Origin: DASSUW01 sp963789005
Lineage (GTDB): Bacteria > Actinomycetota > Thermoleophilia > Solirubrobacterales > Solirubrobacteraceae
Assembly (NCBI GenBank): GCA_963789005.1
Contig: CAWBIZ010000007.1
Coordinates: 238,493 to 302,492 of the forward strand
DNA length: 64,000 nt
Direction of reading: 5' to 3'
How positions within the stretch are numbered: position 1 is the first letter of the stretch; every line of letters begins with the position of its first letter. The notes under the pieces were generated by a model. That model did no database searches and was not told the origin of the DNA. It saw only the letters and a program-made list of their open reading frames with translations. Positions 8,142-16,539 of this stretch are shown in pieces. The position numbers and the translations under genes are program-made.

Positions 8142-8738
8142 GTGTCATCAACCGTTCTCTACATGTCGATGTCCCTCGACGGATTCATCACCGGGCCGAA
8201 CGAGAGCCCGGACAACGCGCTGGGGGACGGCGGGCAGCGGCTCCACGAATGGGCGCTGGGCACCGATGCCGACCACGGGCAGGCGCTCGAGCATCTGACC
8301 GGACCCGATCGCGAGGTCTTCGAGGAGTTCATGTCCACCGGGGCGGTGCTGGCCGGACGGGGCACCTTCGAGCCCGCGGGTGGCTGGAACGGCGACCACC
8401 ACGACGGTGTGCCGATCTTCATCCTCAGCCGGCATGAGCCCGGCCCGGAGTTCGCGGGCATGCCCGCCGTCCGCTACGTCAGCGACCTCGCCTCAGCCGT
8501 CGATCAGGCGAAGCAGGCAGCCGGTGCGAAGAACGTGCTCGTCCACGGCGCGTCGATCGCGCAATGGAGCTTGGCTGCGGGCCTGCTCGACGAGGTGCAC
8601 ATTCACCTCGTCCCGGTGTTGCTGGGCGAGGGTCGCAGGCTCTTCGAGAACCTCGGGACCGAGCAGCGACAACTGGAGACGATCCGAGTCGTACAGGGTC
8701 GCGACGCCACGCACCTGCGCTACCGCGTCCGGCGCTGA
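8142..8738 (+). CDS. Dihydrofolate reductase family protein (RibD C-terminal-like)
   Basis: 198 residues. The N-terminus STVLYMSMSLDGFITGPNES and the later GRGTFEPAGGW and VLVHGASIAQWSLAAGLLDE motifs are those of the RibD_C/YwjB-like branch of the DHFR fold, NADPH-dependent reductases of mostly unknown substrate. The GTG start at 8142 follows GAGGAG by about 8 bases. The gene stands alone after the histidine kinase (113-base gap) and ends in a strong hairpin at 8743. Role in folate metabolism should not be assumed. Confidence 0.88.
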   Translation: MSSTVLYMSMSLDGFITGPNESPDNALGDGGQRLHEWALGTDADHGQALEHLTGPDREVFEEFMSTGAVLAGRGTFEPAGGWNGDHHDGVPIFILSRHEPGPEFAGMPAVRYVSDLASAVDQAKQAAGAKNVLVHGASIAQWSLAAGLLDEVHIHLVPVLLGEGRRLFENLGTEQRQLETIRVVQGRDATHLRYRVRR

Positions 8739-8742
8739 CGGC

Positions 8743-8772
8743 GGCGCAGGGAGCCGGTCGGCTCCCTGCGCC
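8743..8772 (+). terminator. Strong hairpin terminator
   Basis: Perfect 13-bp stem GGCGCAGGGAGCC / GGCTCCCTGCGCC around the loop GGTC, beginning four bases after the DHFR-family stop codon. No long T-run follows, as is usual in GC-rich actinobacteria. Confidence 0.75.
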
Positions 8773-8823
8773 TCAGCGGCAGGGTCATCCCCTAGCTGGA
8801 GCGGCGACCTAGTTCGGGCACCG

Positions 8824-8829
8824 TACGAT
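8824..8829 (+). promoter_or_regulatory. -10 box, leaderless start of the cupin gene
   Basis: TACGAT lies 7 bases before GTG 8837, which has no SD sequence. Transcription would begin at or within a base or two of the start codon. Confidence 0.55.
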
Positions 8830-8836
8830 TGCGACC

Positions 8837-9238
8837 GTGCCGTTCACGCTCAGGAACCTCAAGGAGGACCTGGACGACGTCGGATCCAATTTCGACGGCG
8901 CGCCGGACCTCGAGTTCCGCTTGGCGACCAAGGCCCTCGAGCTCGAGCGATCCGGCCTGAGCTACCAGCGCGTGCCGGCCGGCTATCGCTTTCCCTACGG
9001 CCACACGCACCTCAAGCAGGAGGAGGTGTACGTGGTCGTGCGCGGGAGCGGGCGGATGAAGCTCGACGACGAGATCGTCGAGCTCAAGGAGTGGGACGCC
9101 GTGCGCGTCCCGCCCGGTACGTGGCGAGGCTACGAGGCCGGCCCGGCGGGCCTCGAGATCCTCGTCATCGGCGCGCCCAATCTCGGCGAGGCTCCGCGCG
9201 ACGACGTCGAGGGCCAGCGCGACTGGTGGGCTGACTAG
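8837..9238 (+). CDS. Cupin domain-containing protein
   Basis: 133 residues forming one small beta barrel. The cupin 1 motif is visible as GHTHLKQEEVYVVVRGSG (metal-ligand His pair and Glu) and cupin 2 as WDAVRVPPGTWRGYEAGP, where the usual His ligand is replaced by Trp/Arg context, so metal binding may be partial. No signal peptide. It could be an enzyme or a small-molecule-binding protein; neighbours give no clue. GTG start is supported by the -10 box TACGAT seven bases upstream. Confidence 0.85.
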   Translation: MPFTLRNLKEDLDDVGSNFDGAPDLEFRLATKALELERSGLSYQRVPAGYRFPYGHTHLKQEEVYVVVRGSGRMKLDDEIVELKEWDAVRVPPGTWRGYEAGPAGLEILVIGAPNLGEAPRDDVEGQRDWWAD

Positions 9239-9253
9239 CGCCAGGTGTGTGGA

Positions 9254-9271
9254 GCTCCGCTTCGCCGGAGC
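9254..9271. terminator. Hairpin between convergent genes
   Basis: GCTCCG-CTTCGC-CGGAGC gives a 6-bp stem 16 bases after the cupin stop, in the gap shared with the convergent FAD oxidoreductase gene. Confidence 0.45.
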
Positions 9272-9374
9272 CTCCTTCCGGTCACATTCGTCCAAGCCGC
9301 GGCTCGAGCGGGCTCCTAAGGTCTCTGCCCCGGGAGGGCATGACGACGGCCCGCCCCAGCCACGCCCGCGAAAG

Positions 9375-10745
9375 TCAACTGTCGAAGCCGAGACCCAGTC
9401 GGTCGAGGGCTCGGAGCCAGGGGCCTCGGCGGCCTCCGTGGGCGTCGGCTCGGGCCAGGGCGGCTCGGGTGGCCTGGATGACCGCCCAGCGGGCGGGTTC
9501 GGGTGGGAACGGGAGTGGGCGGGTGCGGACGAGCTTGAGGCGGGTGCGCTCGGTGTCGGCGCCGTCGAGCAGGTCGAGCGCCGTGCGGGCGCCGAAGCGG
9601 GTCGCGGCGACGCCGAGGCCCGTGTAGCCGACCGCGTAGACCGCGCTCCCGCCGAGCGCGCGCCCGAACGTGACGCAGAAGCGGCTGCAGGTGTCGATCG
9701 GGCCGCCCCAGGCGTGGGTGATCGCGACGCCCTCCAGAGCGGGGAACGTCTGCAGCAGGTGGTCGGCGAGCAGCTCGAAGGTGGCCGGGCGGCGGTTCAG
9801 GACAGCGTCGTCGACGCGGTTGCGGAAGTGGTAGATCGCGTCGTAGCCGCCGAAGAGCACGCGGCCGTCCGGGGTCAGGCGGTAGTAGTGGAACTGGTTG
9901 CCGCGGTCGGAGATGCCCTGGCCGCCGTCCCAGCCGAGCTCCCGCCGGCGGGCGGCGCTCAACGGCTCCGTGACGATCACGTAGTCGTAGACCGGCGCCA
10001 CGACCCGGCGGATCGGGCGCACGAGCGGGGGATAGGCGCCAGAGGCGAGCAGGATCCGCGGCGCCCGCACGCGGCCACTGCGGGTGGAGAGCTCGCCGCG
10101 GGCGGCTTCCACCACCGGCGTGCGCTCGTAGAGCCGCACGCCCAGCTCGAGCGCCACGCGGCGCAGCCCCAACGCCAGCGCCCCCGGGTCGACGAGCGCC
10201 ATCCCCGTGTCCTGCAGCACCGCGCCGAGGTAGGTGGGGGAGTTGACCAGCGAGCGGACGGCGTCGCGGTCGAGCACGTCCGCCTGCCAGCCGTAGCGGC
10301 GCAGGAGCGCGGCCTCCTCGCCCAGCTCGGCGACCTCGTGCGGCTGCGTCGCCACCGACAGCATGCCCGGCTCCTGCCAAGCAGCCTCGATCCCGTGGCG
10401 CGCGATGTCGGCCCGCATGCCTTCGAGGTTGGCGCGGCCCAGAGCCTCCAAGGCCTCGAGCTCGGCGGGGAAGCGCGAGGCGCCGTTCAGCAGCCCGTGG
10501 GTGAGCGACGCGTCCGTGAAGCCGCCGTTGCGGCCGCTCGCGCCGGCACCCGCGGTCTCGGCCTCGAGCAGCACGACCTCGCGCTCCGGGCGCTCGACCT
10601 TGGCCTGGACCGCCGCCCACAGCCCGGTGAAGCCGGCGCCGACGATCGCCAGGTCCGCCTCGACCGCGCCCTCGAGCGGCGCCGCATCCTCAGGACGCGG
10701 GCGGTCGAGCCAGAACGGGACGGGGGAGGCGTCGGCGAGCCGCAC
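9375..10745 (-). CDS. FAD-dependent oxidoreductase (DAO/glycine oxidase family)
   Basis: 456 residues from GTG 10745. The dinucleotide-binding motif DLAIVGAGFTGLWAA is at about 31-45, followed by the FAD loop EAETAGAGASGRNGGF and a C-terminal ITHAWGGPIDTCSRF / VGYTGLGVAATRFGAR region typical of DAO proteins acting on amines or amino acids (PuuB/OrdL-like). Frame continues upstream to 10787, but a TAGGCT -10 box 7 bases before GTG 10745 favours this start. No transporter or aminotransferase is next to it, so the substrate stays open. Confidence 0.9.
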   Translation of the reverse strand: MRLADASPVPFWLDRPRPEDAAPLEGAVEADLAIVGAGFTGLWAAVQAKVERPEREVVLLEAETAGAGASGRNGGFTDASLTHGLLNGASRFPAELEALEALGRANLEGMRADIARHGIEAAWQEPGMLSVATQPHEVAELGEEAALLRRYGWQADVLDRDAVRSLVNSPTYLGAVLQDTGMALVDPGALALGLRRVALELGVRLYERTPVVEAARGELSTRSGRVRAPRILLASGAYPPLVRPIRRVVAPVYDYVIVTEPLSAARRRELGWDGGQGISDRGNQFHYYRLTPDGRVLFGGYDAIYHFRNRVDDAVLNRRPATFELLADHLLQTFPALEGVAITHAWGGPIDTCSRFCVTFGRALGGSAVYAVGYTGLGVAATRFGARTALDLLDGADTERTRLKLVRTRPLPFPPEPARWAVIQATRAALARADAHGGRRGPWLRALDRLGLGFDS

Positions 10746-10752
10746 GGGCGTC

Positions 10753-10758
10753 AGCCTA
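10753..10758 (-). promoter_or_regulatory. -10 box, leaderless start of the FAD oxidoreductase
   Basis: Minus-strand TAGGCT lies 7 bases upstream of GTG 10745 and decides the start codon; no SD is present. Confidence 0.55.
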
Positions 10759-10802
10759 CGACGCCGCCCACGCCCACTCGCCGGCACCGCCGCGCGCTGG
10801 AG

Positions 10803-13229
10803 CTACTCGCCGTTGTGCGCGCGTGACGCGCGCCGGCGCACCTTGACGGCGAACTTCGACGGCTCGGCCCGCACGGTCGGGTTGTCGATGTCGCCGAGGC
10901 GGGAGATGAGCTTGATCCACTGCTCGGGCTTGAGCACGGCGTCGATCTGCTTGGCCGCCGCGCGGTTCTCGCCGTAGAGCGGGCGCCAGCCGACGTGGAT
11001 GTGGTCGTCGTGATTGCCCATCGCGACCGTGTTGTCCGCGCCCGAGAAGGTCATCAGCGAGATGATCTGGTGCGGCTTCATCGTCCCCTGGAGCTTCAGC
11101 AGCCGCTGGATCGTGAGGTCGGTGATCGAGCCGGGCCCCTGGGTGTCGGGCCGGATGATCACGCCGTTGATGGCGCCGATGTCCATCGCCGTGCCCGTCG
11201 AGTGCTCGGACACGTTGCCCGAGGCCGTCAGGTAGCTGTGGCCGCACTTGAGCGAGGTGACCGTCGGCTTGAGCCCGGAGGCCGCCAGGTAGACCAGGGT
11301 CGCGAGCACGCGGCGATCGATCTGGCCGGAGCGGATGTCGCCCTCGCCGCAACCGTAGACCTCGATCCGGCGGTCGGCGAGCACGCGGCGGACGAGCTGC
11401 TCCTTGCTGAGCAGCATCAGCTGGCCGATCGACGGGTTGGCGGCGTCGGCGCCGAAGAACGGGTTCTTGCTCTTGGCGCGGTAGATCGCGGTCGACTCGA
11501 GCAGCTTCCAGCCGTCGAGGATCGGCTTCGGGTCGATCCGTGGCGCGCCATGGCCGGCCGGGCGGATCTCGAACTGGAGGTGGGGGACGCGCTCGCCCTC
11601 GCGCTTCGCAAGCCGGCCCAGGACCGTGCCGCCGATGACGCGGGCGCCCTTGCGGAAGGCCTTCGGCCGGAAGTCGCGCGGGTCGAAGCCCAGCGGCGCG
11701 GCCTGCGTGGCCTCCTCACCGGCGGTGGCGAGCTGGACGTCGCCGCCGGCGGCGCGCGCCATCGGCCGCGTCGGATGGGCGAACAGGCGCTCCTTGGCGG
11801 GCGCGGCGACCGCGGGCGCCGGCTCGACGGCCTCGGCGGAGGCGAGCCGGCGGGCGTTCGCGGCGACCCGCCGGCGTGCCGGCGCCTTCGTCCGCGAGGC
11901 GGCCCGTGCGGGCGCTTCGTCCGCGGCGGCGGCCCTGCGGACGCGACGCCGTCCGGTCGAGCGATCCTTCGGCGCCGGGTAGGTGCGGGCGACCTCGCCC
12001 AGGTTCCCGTAGGTGTAGGTGTTGCCGTAGACGTCCTGCAGCTTCACGTAGCGCCCGAGGCGCTTGGTGCGGCCGATCTTGACCACGCGGCCGTCGTTGA
12101 CGGCGATCACGGCCGCCCGCGAGCGGGAGAAGATCTGGATGCCGCGCCGCGCCCCGTCGGACTCCACGACCATCGCCGCGTTGCCCGCCTCGACGCGGTT
12201 GCCGCGCTTCTTCAGCTGCTCGGCGTAGGTCGCCTTGGCGTGGATCGGGAAGCGGCCCTGCGTGAGGCCGGTCAGCGAGCCGATGAGATCGCCCGGCAGG
12301 CCACCGATGATCTGGGCGCGCATGAGCACGGAGTCGACGTACCAGTTGGCGTGGTTGTAGGCGAAGACCGCGCGCCGGATGTCGGTCTGGGCGCCGGCGG
12401 CCGCCAGGTAGCGGGCGGCGGCGAAGATCGCGTCCACGGGGTTGAACGGGTCCTTGTGGCCGTCGCGGTTGGCGTCGACGCCGTAGGCGGCCCACGTGGC
12501 GGGCATGAACTGCATCCAGCCGAGCGCGCCCGCCGAGGAGATGTTCAGGTTGCGCCCGTAGTCGGTCTCGATCTCGTTGATCGCGGCCAGGATCTCCCAG
12601 CGCACGCCGTACTGCATGCCGGCGGCCTGGTAGAGCGGGAGCAGGAAGGGCGGGATGCGGAACTTGTCGATGAAGAAGTTCGGCACGCCGATCCGAGCCG
12701 GCCCCGGCATCGCGAGCGAGTAGCTCGGGTTGGAGGGTGCCGGGGTGCCGTTCGGGTTGGTGAGCGTCGGCGCCGGGGTCAGACGACGTTCGTGCGTATC
12801 GTCACCATCTTCGTCCTTCGAGGCACACTCTCGATCTGAGGTCGAGGTCGAGTCACAGTCCTTGATCTTGCCCTCGGCGGACTTCGTGTTGAGACGTCGC
12901 TTGCGCTCGGAGCTCGTGCCGCCGGTCGCGGTGGGCGCGGGCGTCGCGCCGGCGGTGGGCGCCGACGCGGGCGTGTCCGCAGGCGCGGGCGTCGCGATGG
13001 TGGTCTCGACGGGCGAGGCGACGGGCGTCGGGGTGGCCGTGTCGACCGGCGTGGCGGTGGCCGTGGGATCCGGCGCGGCCGCGGTGGGCGCGGGCGTGGT
13101 GATCGGCGTCGACGCCGGTTCCACCGCGGTGGGCTCCGGCTCGGGCGCCTGGGCCGGCGTGGCGGTCCCCAGCACTGCGGCGTACATCGCGGCGACGGCA
13201 AGCGCGATCGCGAGGATGCGCCGCGTCAT
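10803..13229 (-). CDS. Secreted multi-domain cell-wall enzyme: lytic transglycosylase + degenerate M23 + M15-like
   Basis: 808 residues from ATG 13229, giving a Sec signal peptide (about 1-27). Residues 30-110 are a Pro/Thr/Ala linker. A lytic transglycosylase domain (about 205-310) carries INEIETDYG (catalytic Glu about 219), GALGWMQFMPATW and VFAYNHANWYV. Residues 360-415 and 525-560 resemble the two halves of an M23/LytM domain, but HxxxD is replaced (RRGIQ) and the HLHFE motif reads HLQFE, so it is probably inactive; a 100-residue Arg/Ala-rich insert splits it. The C-terminal domain (about 610-755) has SEHSTGTAMDIG and DDHIHVGW, the zinc ligands of M15-like D,D-peptidases. It likely remodels peptidoglycan outside the membrane. 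The frame extends upstream to 13541 but that part lacks protein-like character. Confidence 0.88.
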   Translation of the reverse strand: MTRRILAIALAVAAMYAAVLGTATPAQAPEPEPTAVEPASTPITTPAPTAAAPDPTATATPVDTATPTPVASPVETTIATPAPADTPASAPTAGATPAPTATGGTSSERKRRLNTKSAEGKIKDCDSTSTSDRECASKDEDGDDTHERRLTPAPTLTNPNGTPAPSNPSYSLAMPGPARIGVPNFFIDKFRIPPFLLPLYQAAGMQYGVRWEILAAINEIETDYGRNLNISSAGALGWMQFMPATWAAYGVDANRDGHKDPFNPVDAIFAAARYLAAAGAQTDIRRAVFAYNHANWYVDSVLMRAQIIGGLPGDLIGSLTGLTQGRFPIHAKATYAEQLKKRGNRVEAGNAAMVVESDGARRGIQIFSRSRAAVIAVNDGRVVKIGRTKRLGRYVKLQDVYGNTYTYGNLGEVARTYPAPKDRSTGRRRVRRAAAADEAPARAASRTKAPARRRVAANARRLASAEAVEPAPAVAAPAKERLFAHPTRPMARAAGGDVQLATAGEEATQAAPLGFDPRDFRPKAFRKGARVIGGTVLGRLAKREGERVPHLQFEIRPAGHGAPRIDPKPILDGWKLLESTAIYRAKSKNPFFGADAANPSIGQLMLLSKEQLVRRVLADRRIEVYGCGEGDIRSGQIDRRVLATLVYLAASGLKPTVTSLKCGHSYLTASGNVSEHSTGTAMDIGAINGVIIRPDTQGPGSITDLTIQRLLKLQGTMKPHQIISLMTFSGADNTVAMGNHDDHIHVGWRPLYGENRAAAKQIDAVLKPEQWIKLISRLGDIDNPTVRAEPSKFAVKVRRRASRAHNGE

Positions 13230-13468
13230 GAGGGGCGCGTTCGCACGCGCGGGATGGGGAGGAAGGTGGCCGTCACGACGTGGTGGCGAGGATCTCGACG
13301 CACAGAGAATCGACACCGCGGCGCAGCGCCTTGAGTTTGCAGGCTGGGTTGAGGACCCCAGCTTCGGTAGTCTTAGTCTCAAGTAGAGCCTGAGAAACAG
13401 CTTAATTTCCCCGCCCTCGTCACCTGGCAAGTACCCGTCTCGGCGCAGACGATGCGCGAGCATTCGAC
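13230..13468. other. Divergent intergenic region with a hairpin
   Basis: 239 bases between the cell-wall enzyme and the FUSC gene. GCTGGG (13343-13348) and CCCAGC (13357-13362) form a 6-bp stem within a locally AT-richer stretch (about 13370-13410), which probably holds the promoters. I looked for the c-di-AMP riboswitch often found before actinobacterial cell-wall enzymes and did not find its conserved segments. Confidence 0.4.
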
Positions 13469-14641
13469 GTGCCAGCATCAGACGAGCGGATGCCTCGTCT
13501 ACGCCATAACAACGCGCGCCAGCTGTCCGATCGTGCGGCACCGCTGCTCGAGGACGCCGCCGAGCGGTCGCGCGTGTCGATGCGCACCCGCGTCGAGCGG
13601 CTGCGGTCGGCGTGGCGCTCGATCCTGCAGGCGGGCGTCGCGGCCGGGCTGGCGTGGATCCTGGCGACGGAGCTGTTCGGGCACGAGCGGCCGTTCTTCG
13701 CGCCCGTGTCCGCGATCATCACGCTCGGCCTGACGGTCTCCGAGCGCGGGCGGCGGGCGGCGGAGGTCGCGATCGGCGTGGCGCTCGGGATCGCGGTCGG
13801 CGACCTGCTCGTGCTGGGGATCGGCGTCGGCGCGGCGCAGCTCGCGCTCGTGGTCATGCTCGCCACGTCGCTCGCGATCTTCCTCGGCAGCGGTCAGATG
13901 CTCGCCACCCAGGCGGCCGTATCGGCCGCGCTGGTGGCCACGCTCCAGCCGCCGACCGACGGCGTGACCTTCGCGCGCTTCCTCGACGCGCTGGCCGGCG
14001 GCGGCATCGCCCTGCTCGTGAACGCGGTCGTGCTTCCCGCCGACCCGGTGGCGATGGTGCGCAGCGCGGCGCGCCCGGTGCTGGACGAGCTGGCGGGCGT
14101 GCTCGACGACATCGCGGAGGCGATGCTCGAGCGCGACCGCCATCTCGCGGAGCGGGCGCTGCGCCGCGCCCGCAAGATCGACGACCTCAGCGTGCGCTTC
14201 TTCGACGCCGTCGGCGTGAGCCGGGAGACCACGACGTTCGTGCCGCCGCGGCGGCGCTACCGGCGCAAGGTCGAGGACTACGCGGCGGCGGCGGCCCAGG
14301 TCGACCTCGCGGTGCGCAACGTCCGCGTGCTCGCGCGCGGTGCGATCCGCGCCGTCCGCCTGGACGAGAACACGCCATCCGAGGTGGCCGACGCCCTGCG
14401 ACTGCTCTCCCAGGCGGTGCGGGCGTTCGGCGACGCGATCGACCACCCGGAGCGGGTGGAGCGCGTGCGCGAGCCCGCCCTGCGCGCGGCCGCGATCGCC
14501 ACCAAGGTGCTCGAGGACACCGCCAACCTCTCGGTCAGCGTGATCGTCGGCCAGATCCGCTCCACGGCCACCGACCTCCTGACCGGCACCGGGCTCGACA
14601 CCGACCGCGCCGCCGAGGCCGTGCGAGCGGCGGAGGCTTAG
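13469..14641 (+). CDS. FUSC family / aromatic acid exporter-like membrane protein
   Basis: 390 residues. A basic N-terminal part is followed by about six closely spaced transmembrane helices (residues 48-195; ILQAGVAAGLAWILATELFG, VSAIITLGLTVSERGRRAAE and so on), then a 190-residue cytoplasmic helical domain with many heptad-like repeats. This is the layout of the FUSC/DUF939 family, proposed exporters of aromatic acids. GTG 13469 is the annotated start; ATG 13490 is equally possible as neither has a strong SD. It ends base-to-base against the convergent glycosylase gene. Substrate is unknown. Confidence 0.82.
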   Translation: MPASDERMPRLRHNNARQLSDRAAPLLEDAAERSRVSMRTRVERLRSAWRSILQAGVAAGLAWILATELFGHERPFFAPVSAIITLGLTVSERGRRAAEVAIGVALGIAVGDLLVLGIGVGAAQLALVVMLATSLAIFLGSGQMLATQAAVSAALVATLQPPTDGVTFARFLDALAGGGIALLVNAVVLPADPVAMVRSAARPVLDELAGVLDDIAEAMLERDRHLAERALRRARKIDDLSVRFFDAVGVSRETTTFVPPRRRYRRKVEDYAAAAAQVDLAVRNVRVLARGAIRAVRLDENTPSEVADALRLLSQAVRAFGDAIDHPERVERVREPALRAAAIATKVLEDTANLSVSVIVGQIRSTATDLLTGTGLDTDRAAEAVRAAEA

Positions 14642-15394
14642 CTACGGCGACGGCTGGCAGTTCGGGCACCAGAACGTCGTGCGGCCGCCGATCGTGGCCC
14701 GCTCGAGCGGCGTCCCGCAGCGCGGGCAGGTGCCGCCGCGGACGCGGTGCGGGATCAGGCGGCCCGTGTGCGCGCCGCCGTTGCGGATCGCGTCGCGCAG
14801 GGCGCCCCGCACCTGACGGCGCAGGAGGTCGAGCTCCTCCGTGGTGAGCTCGCCCGCCGCACGCCGCGGGTGCAGCCGCGCGCGCCACAGGATCTCGTCG
14901 GCCAGCAGGTTCCCCACCCCGGAGAGCACGCGCTGGTTGAGCAGGCGCGCCTTGACCGCCATCGTCCCGCGCCCGAACGCCTTCCGGAACGCCTCGCGGC
15001 CGATGCCCGCGGCGTCGGGCCCGACGTGCGCGAAGTCGGGCTCGAGCACGGCGCGCCCGAGCCGCCGCTTGTCCCGCAGCGCCAGCCGGCCGCCGTCGTC
15101 GAACTCGAGCACGAACCGGTCCCACCGATTGGGCGCCGGTGGCTCGTCGACCACGATCCGGCCCGCCATCCCGAGGTGCAGGCCGAGCTCCGGCCCGCCG
15201 TCGGTCTCCGCCCACAGGAACTTGCCGCGGCGGTGGGTGGCGGTCAGCCGGCGGCCGACGAGCGCCGCCGCGATCTCGCCGGGGGCATGCGGCCGGCAGA
15301 CATAGGCGTCGCGGTCGTCGACCGCGGTGATCTCGCGCCCCACGACCAGCTCGAGCTGCTGCCGCGCGCGCTCGGCCTCGGGGAGCTCCGGCAC
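14642..15394 (-). CDS. mutM: DNA-formamidopyrimidine glycosylase (Fpg/Nei family)
   Basis: 250 residues. It should excise oxidised purines or pyrimidines and nick the abasic site. The N-terminus PELPEAE provides the catalytic Pro/Glu after Met removal; the beta-elimination Lys is in HRRGKFLW (about 58); the helix-two-turn-helix has LLNQRVLSGVGNLLADEILW; the zinc finger is CPRCGTPLERATIGGRTTFW then CPNCQ. Fpg (8-oxoG) versus Nei-like specificity cannot be settled by eye. Start is GTG 15394, with the -10 box TAGAGT 7 bases upstream. Its 3' end abuts the FUSC gene. Confidence 0.93.
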   Translation of the reverse strand: MPELPEAERARQQLELVVGREITAVDDRDAYVCRPHAPGEIAAALVGRRLTATHRRGKFLWAETDGGPELGLHLGMAGRIVVDEPPAPNRWDRFVLEFDDGGRLALRDKRRLGRAVLEPDFAHVGPDAAGIGREAFRKAFGRGTMAVKARLLNQRVLSGVGNLLADEILWRARLHPRRAAGELTTEELDLLRRQVRGALRDAIRNGGAHTGRLIPHRVRGGTCPRCGTPLERATIGGRTTFWCPNCQPSP

Positions 15395-15401
15395 CCGGAC
15401 A

Positions 15402-15407
15402 ACTCTA
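15402..15407 (-). promoter_or_regulatory. -10 box, leaderless start of mutM
   Basis: Minus-strand TAGAGT lies 7 bases before GTG 15394 with no SD between them. Confidence 0.55.
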
Positions 15408-15418
15408 CGAACGAACGA

Positions 15419-15452
15419 CGGCCGGCCGGGTGAGGGAGCACCCGGCCGGCCG
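15419..15452 (-). terminator. Strong hairpin terminator of the sugar ABC operon
   Basis: Perfect 14-bp stem CGGCCGGCCGGGTG / CACCCGGCCGGCCG around AGGGAG, 18 bases beyond the stop of the sugar-binding protein on the minus strand. Downstream on that strand is TCGTTCGTTCG rather than a pure T-run. Confidence 0.75.
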
Positions 15453-15470
15453 CCCGCGCAGGACCTCGGC

Positions 15471-16493
15471 TCAGTAGCCGAGCTCGGCGACGTCGTCGAC
15501 GTTGTCCTTGGTGACCGTGGTCGCGGCCACCGTGATCTTGGTGGGCACCTCAGGCTCGGCGAGGTCGGACATGCCGGAGCCCGACGCGATCAGGCGCGCG
15601 AGGTTGATCGCCGACGAGGACATCGCCGGGTTGTAGAGGAACGTCGCGCGGTAGAGGCCGCCGGCCTTGATCCGGTCCATCGCGGCCTTCGAGCCGCCGG
15701 CGCCGGTGAGGAACATCTCGTCCTCGCGGCCCGCGTTCTCGATCGCCGCCACGACGCCCTCGGCCATGTCGTCGTCGTGCGTGTACACGCCGTCGATCTG
15801 CTTCTCCGCCTGCAGGATGTTCTCCATCACCGACAGGCCCTTGTCAGGCGTGAAGTCGGCCGGCTGGCTGGCGACGATCTTGATGCCGCCCTTGCACTCG
15901 CGCTGGATGGCGTCCTTGAAGCCCTGCGAGCGCTGCTCGGTCACGGAGATGCCGGCGATGCCCTGGATCTCCACGACGTTGCCCTCGCACTTGAGCTCGG
16001 TGGCGAAGTACTCGCCGGCCTCGTAGCCGATGCCGTAGTTGTCGCCCGTGATCAGCGTGCGGTAGGCGCCGGCCTCGGCGAACTCGCGGTCGACGTTGAC
16101 GACCGGGATGCCGGCCGCCATCGCCTTCAGCGCCACCGGAGTGAGGGCGTCGCCCTCGTTCGGGAGCACGACCAGCGCGTCGGGCTTGGAGGCGATCAGG
16201 GTCTCGATCTGGTCGGCCTGGGCGGCCGAGTCGGTGACGCCCTCGGCCAGCTCGAGCGTGACGCCCTCGAGCTCGTCGGCCTGCTTGCGGGCGTTCTCGG
16301 TGATGGCCGCCATCCAGCCGTGGTCCGCGCCAGGAGCGCTGAACGCGATCGTGACGGGCTCGGACTGGGCCGGCGTGCCCTTCTTCTGGTCGATGGTGCT
16401 GGTGTTGCCGCCGGAGTCGTCGTCAGAACCGCAGGCGACGAGCCCGAGCGCCAAGGCGGCACACAGGGGTACGACGAGACGCTTCATCAACAT
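15471..16493 (-). CDS. Sugar ABC transporter substrate-binding lipoprotein (RbsB-like)
   Basis: 340 residues from ATG 16493, with GGAGG about 10 bases upstream. A lipoprotein signal ends in the lipobox LVAC (Cys about 21), followed by an acidic linker and a type-I periplasmic binding fold (PF13407) with ITIAFSAPGADHGWMAAI-like start (here VTIAFSAPGADHGWMAAI), QIETLIASKPDALVVLPNE and GVYTHDDDMAEGVVAAIENA. It captures a sugar outside the membrane for the permease and ATPase encoded upstream in the same operon. Last gene of the unit; strong hairpin follows. Ribose, xylose or inositol-like ligands are usual for this family; the ligand here is not known. Confidence 0.93.
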   Translation of the reverse strand: MLMKRLVVPLCAALALGLVACGSDDDSGGNTSTIDQKKGTPAQSEPVTIAFSAPGADHGWMAAITENARKQADELEGVTLELAEGVTDSAAQADQIETLIASKPDALVVLPNEGDALTPVALKAMAAGIPVVNVDREFAEAGAYRTLITGDNYGIGYEAGEYFATELKCEGNVVEIQGIAGISVTEQRSQGFKDAIQRECKGGIKIVASQPADFTPDKGLSVMENILQAEKQIDGVYTHDDDMAEGVVAAIENAGREDEMFLTGAGGSKAAMDRIKAGGLYRATFLYNPAMSSSAINLARLIASGSGMSDLAEPEVPTKITVAATTVTKDNVDDVAELGY

Positions 16494-16539
16494 CGGTTCA
16501 CTCCTCCTCGGGGAGATGGACAGGTAGGTGGGTCGTTGA

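Noticed and set aside
9249..10826. 525-codon plus-strand frame opposite the FAD oxidoreductase
   Set aside because: Antisense shadow; no motif, while the minus strand has a full DAO-family protein with promoter.
13230..13468. Possible c-di-AMP (ydaO-type) riboswitch before the cell-wall enzyme
   Set aside because: The conserved segments of that riboswitch were not found; only a simple 6-bp hairpin is present. A covariance-model search would settle it.
10803..13541. Longer version of the cell-wall enzyme starting at 13541
   Set aside because: The extra 104 residues precede a perfect Sec signal peptide and overlap the divergent FUSC gene; ATG 13229 is the sensible start.
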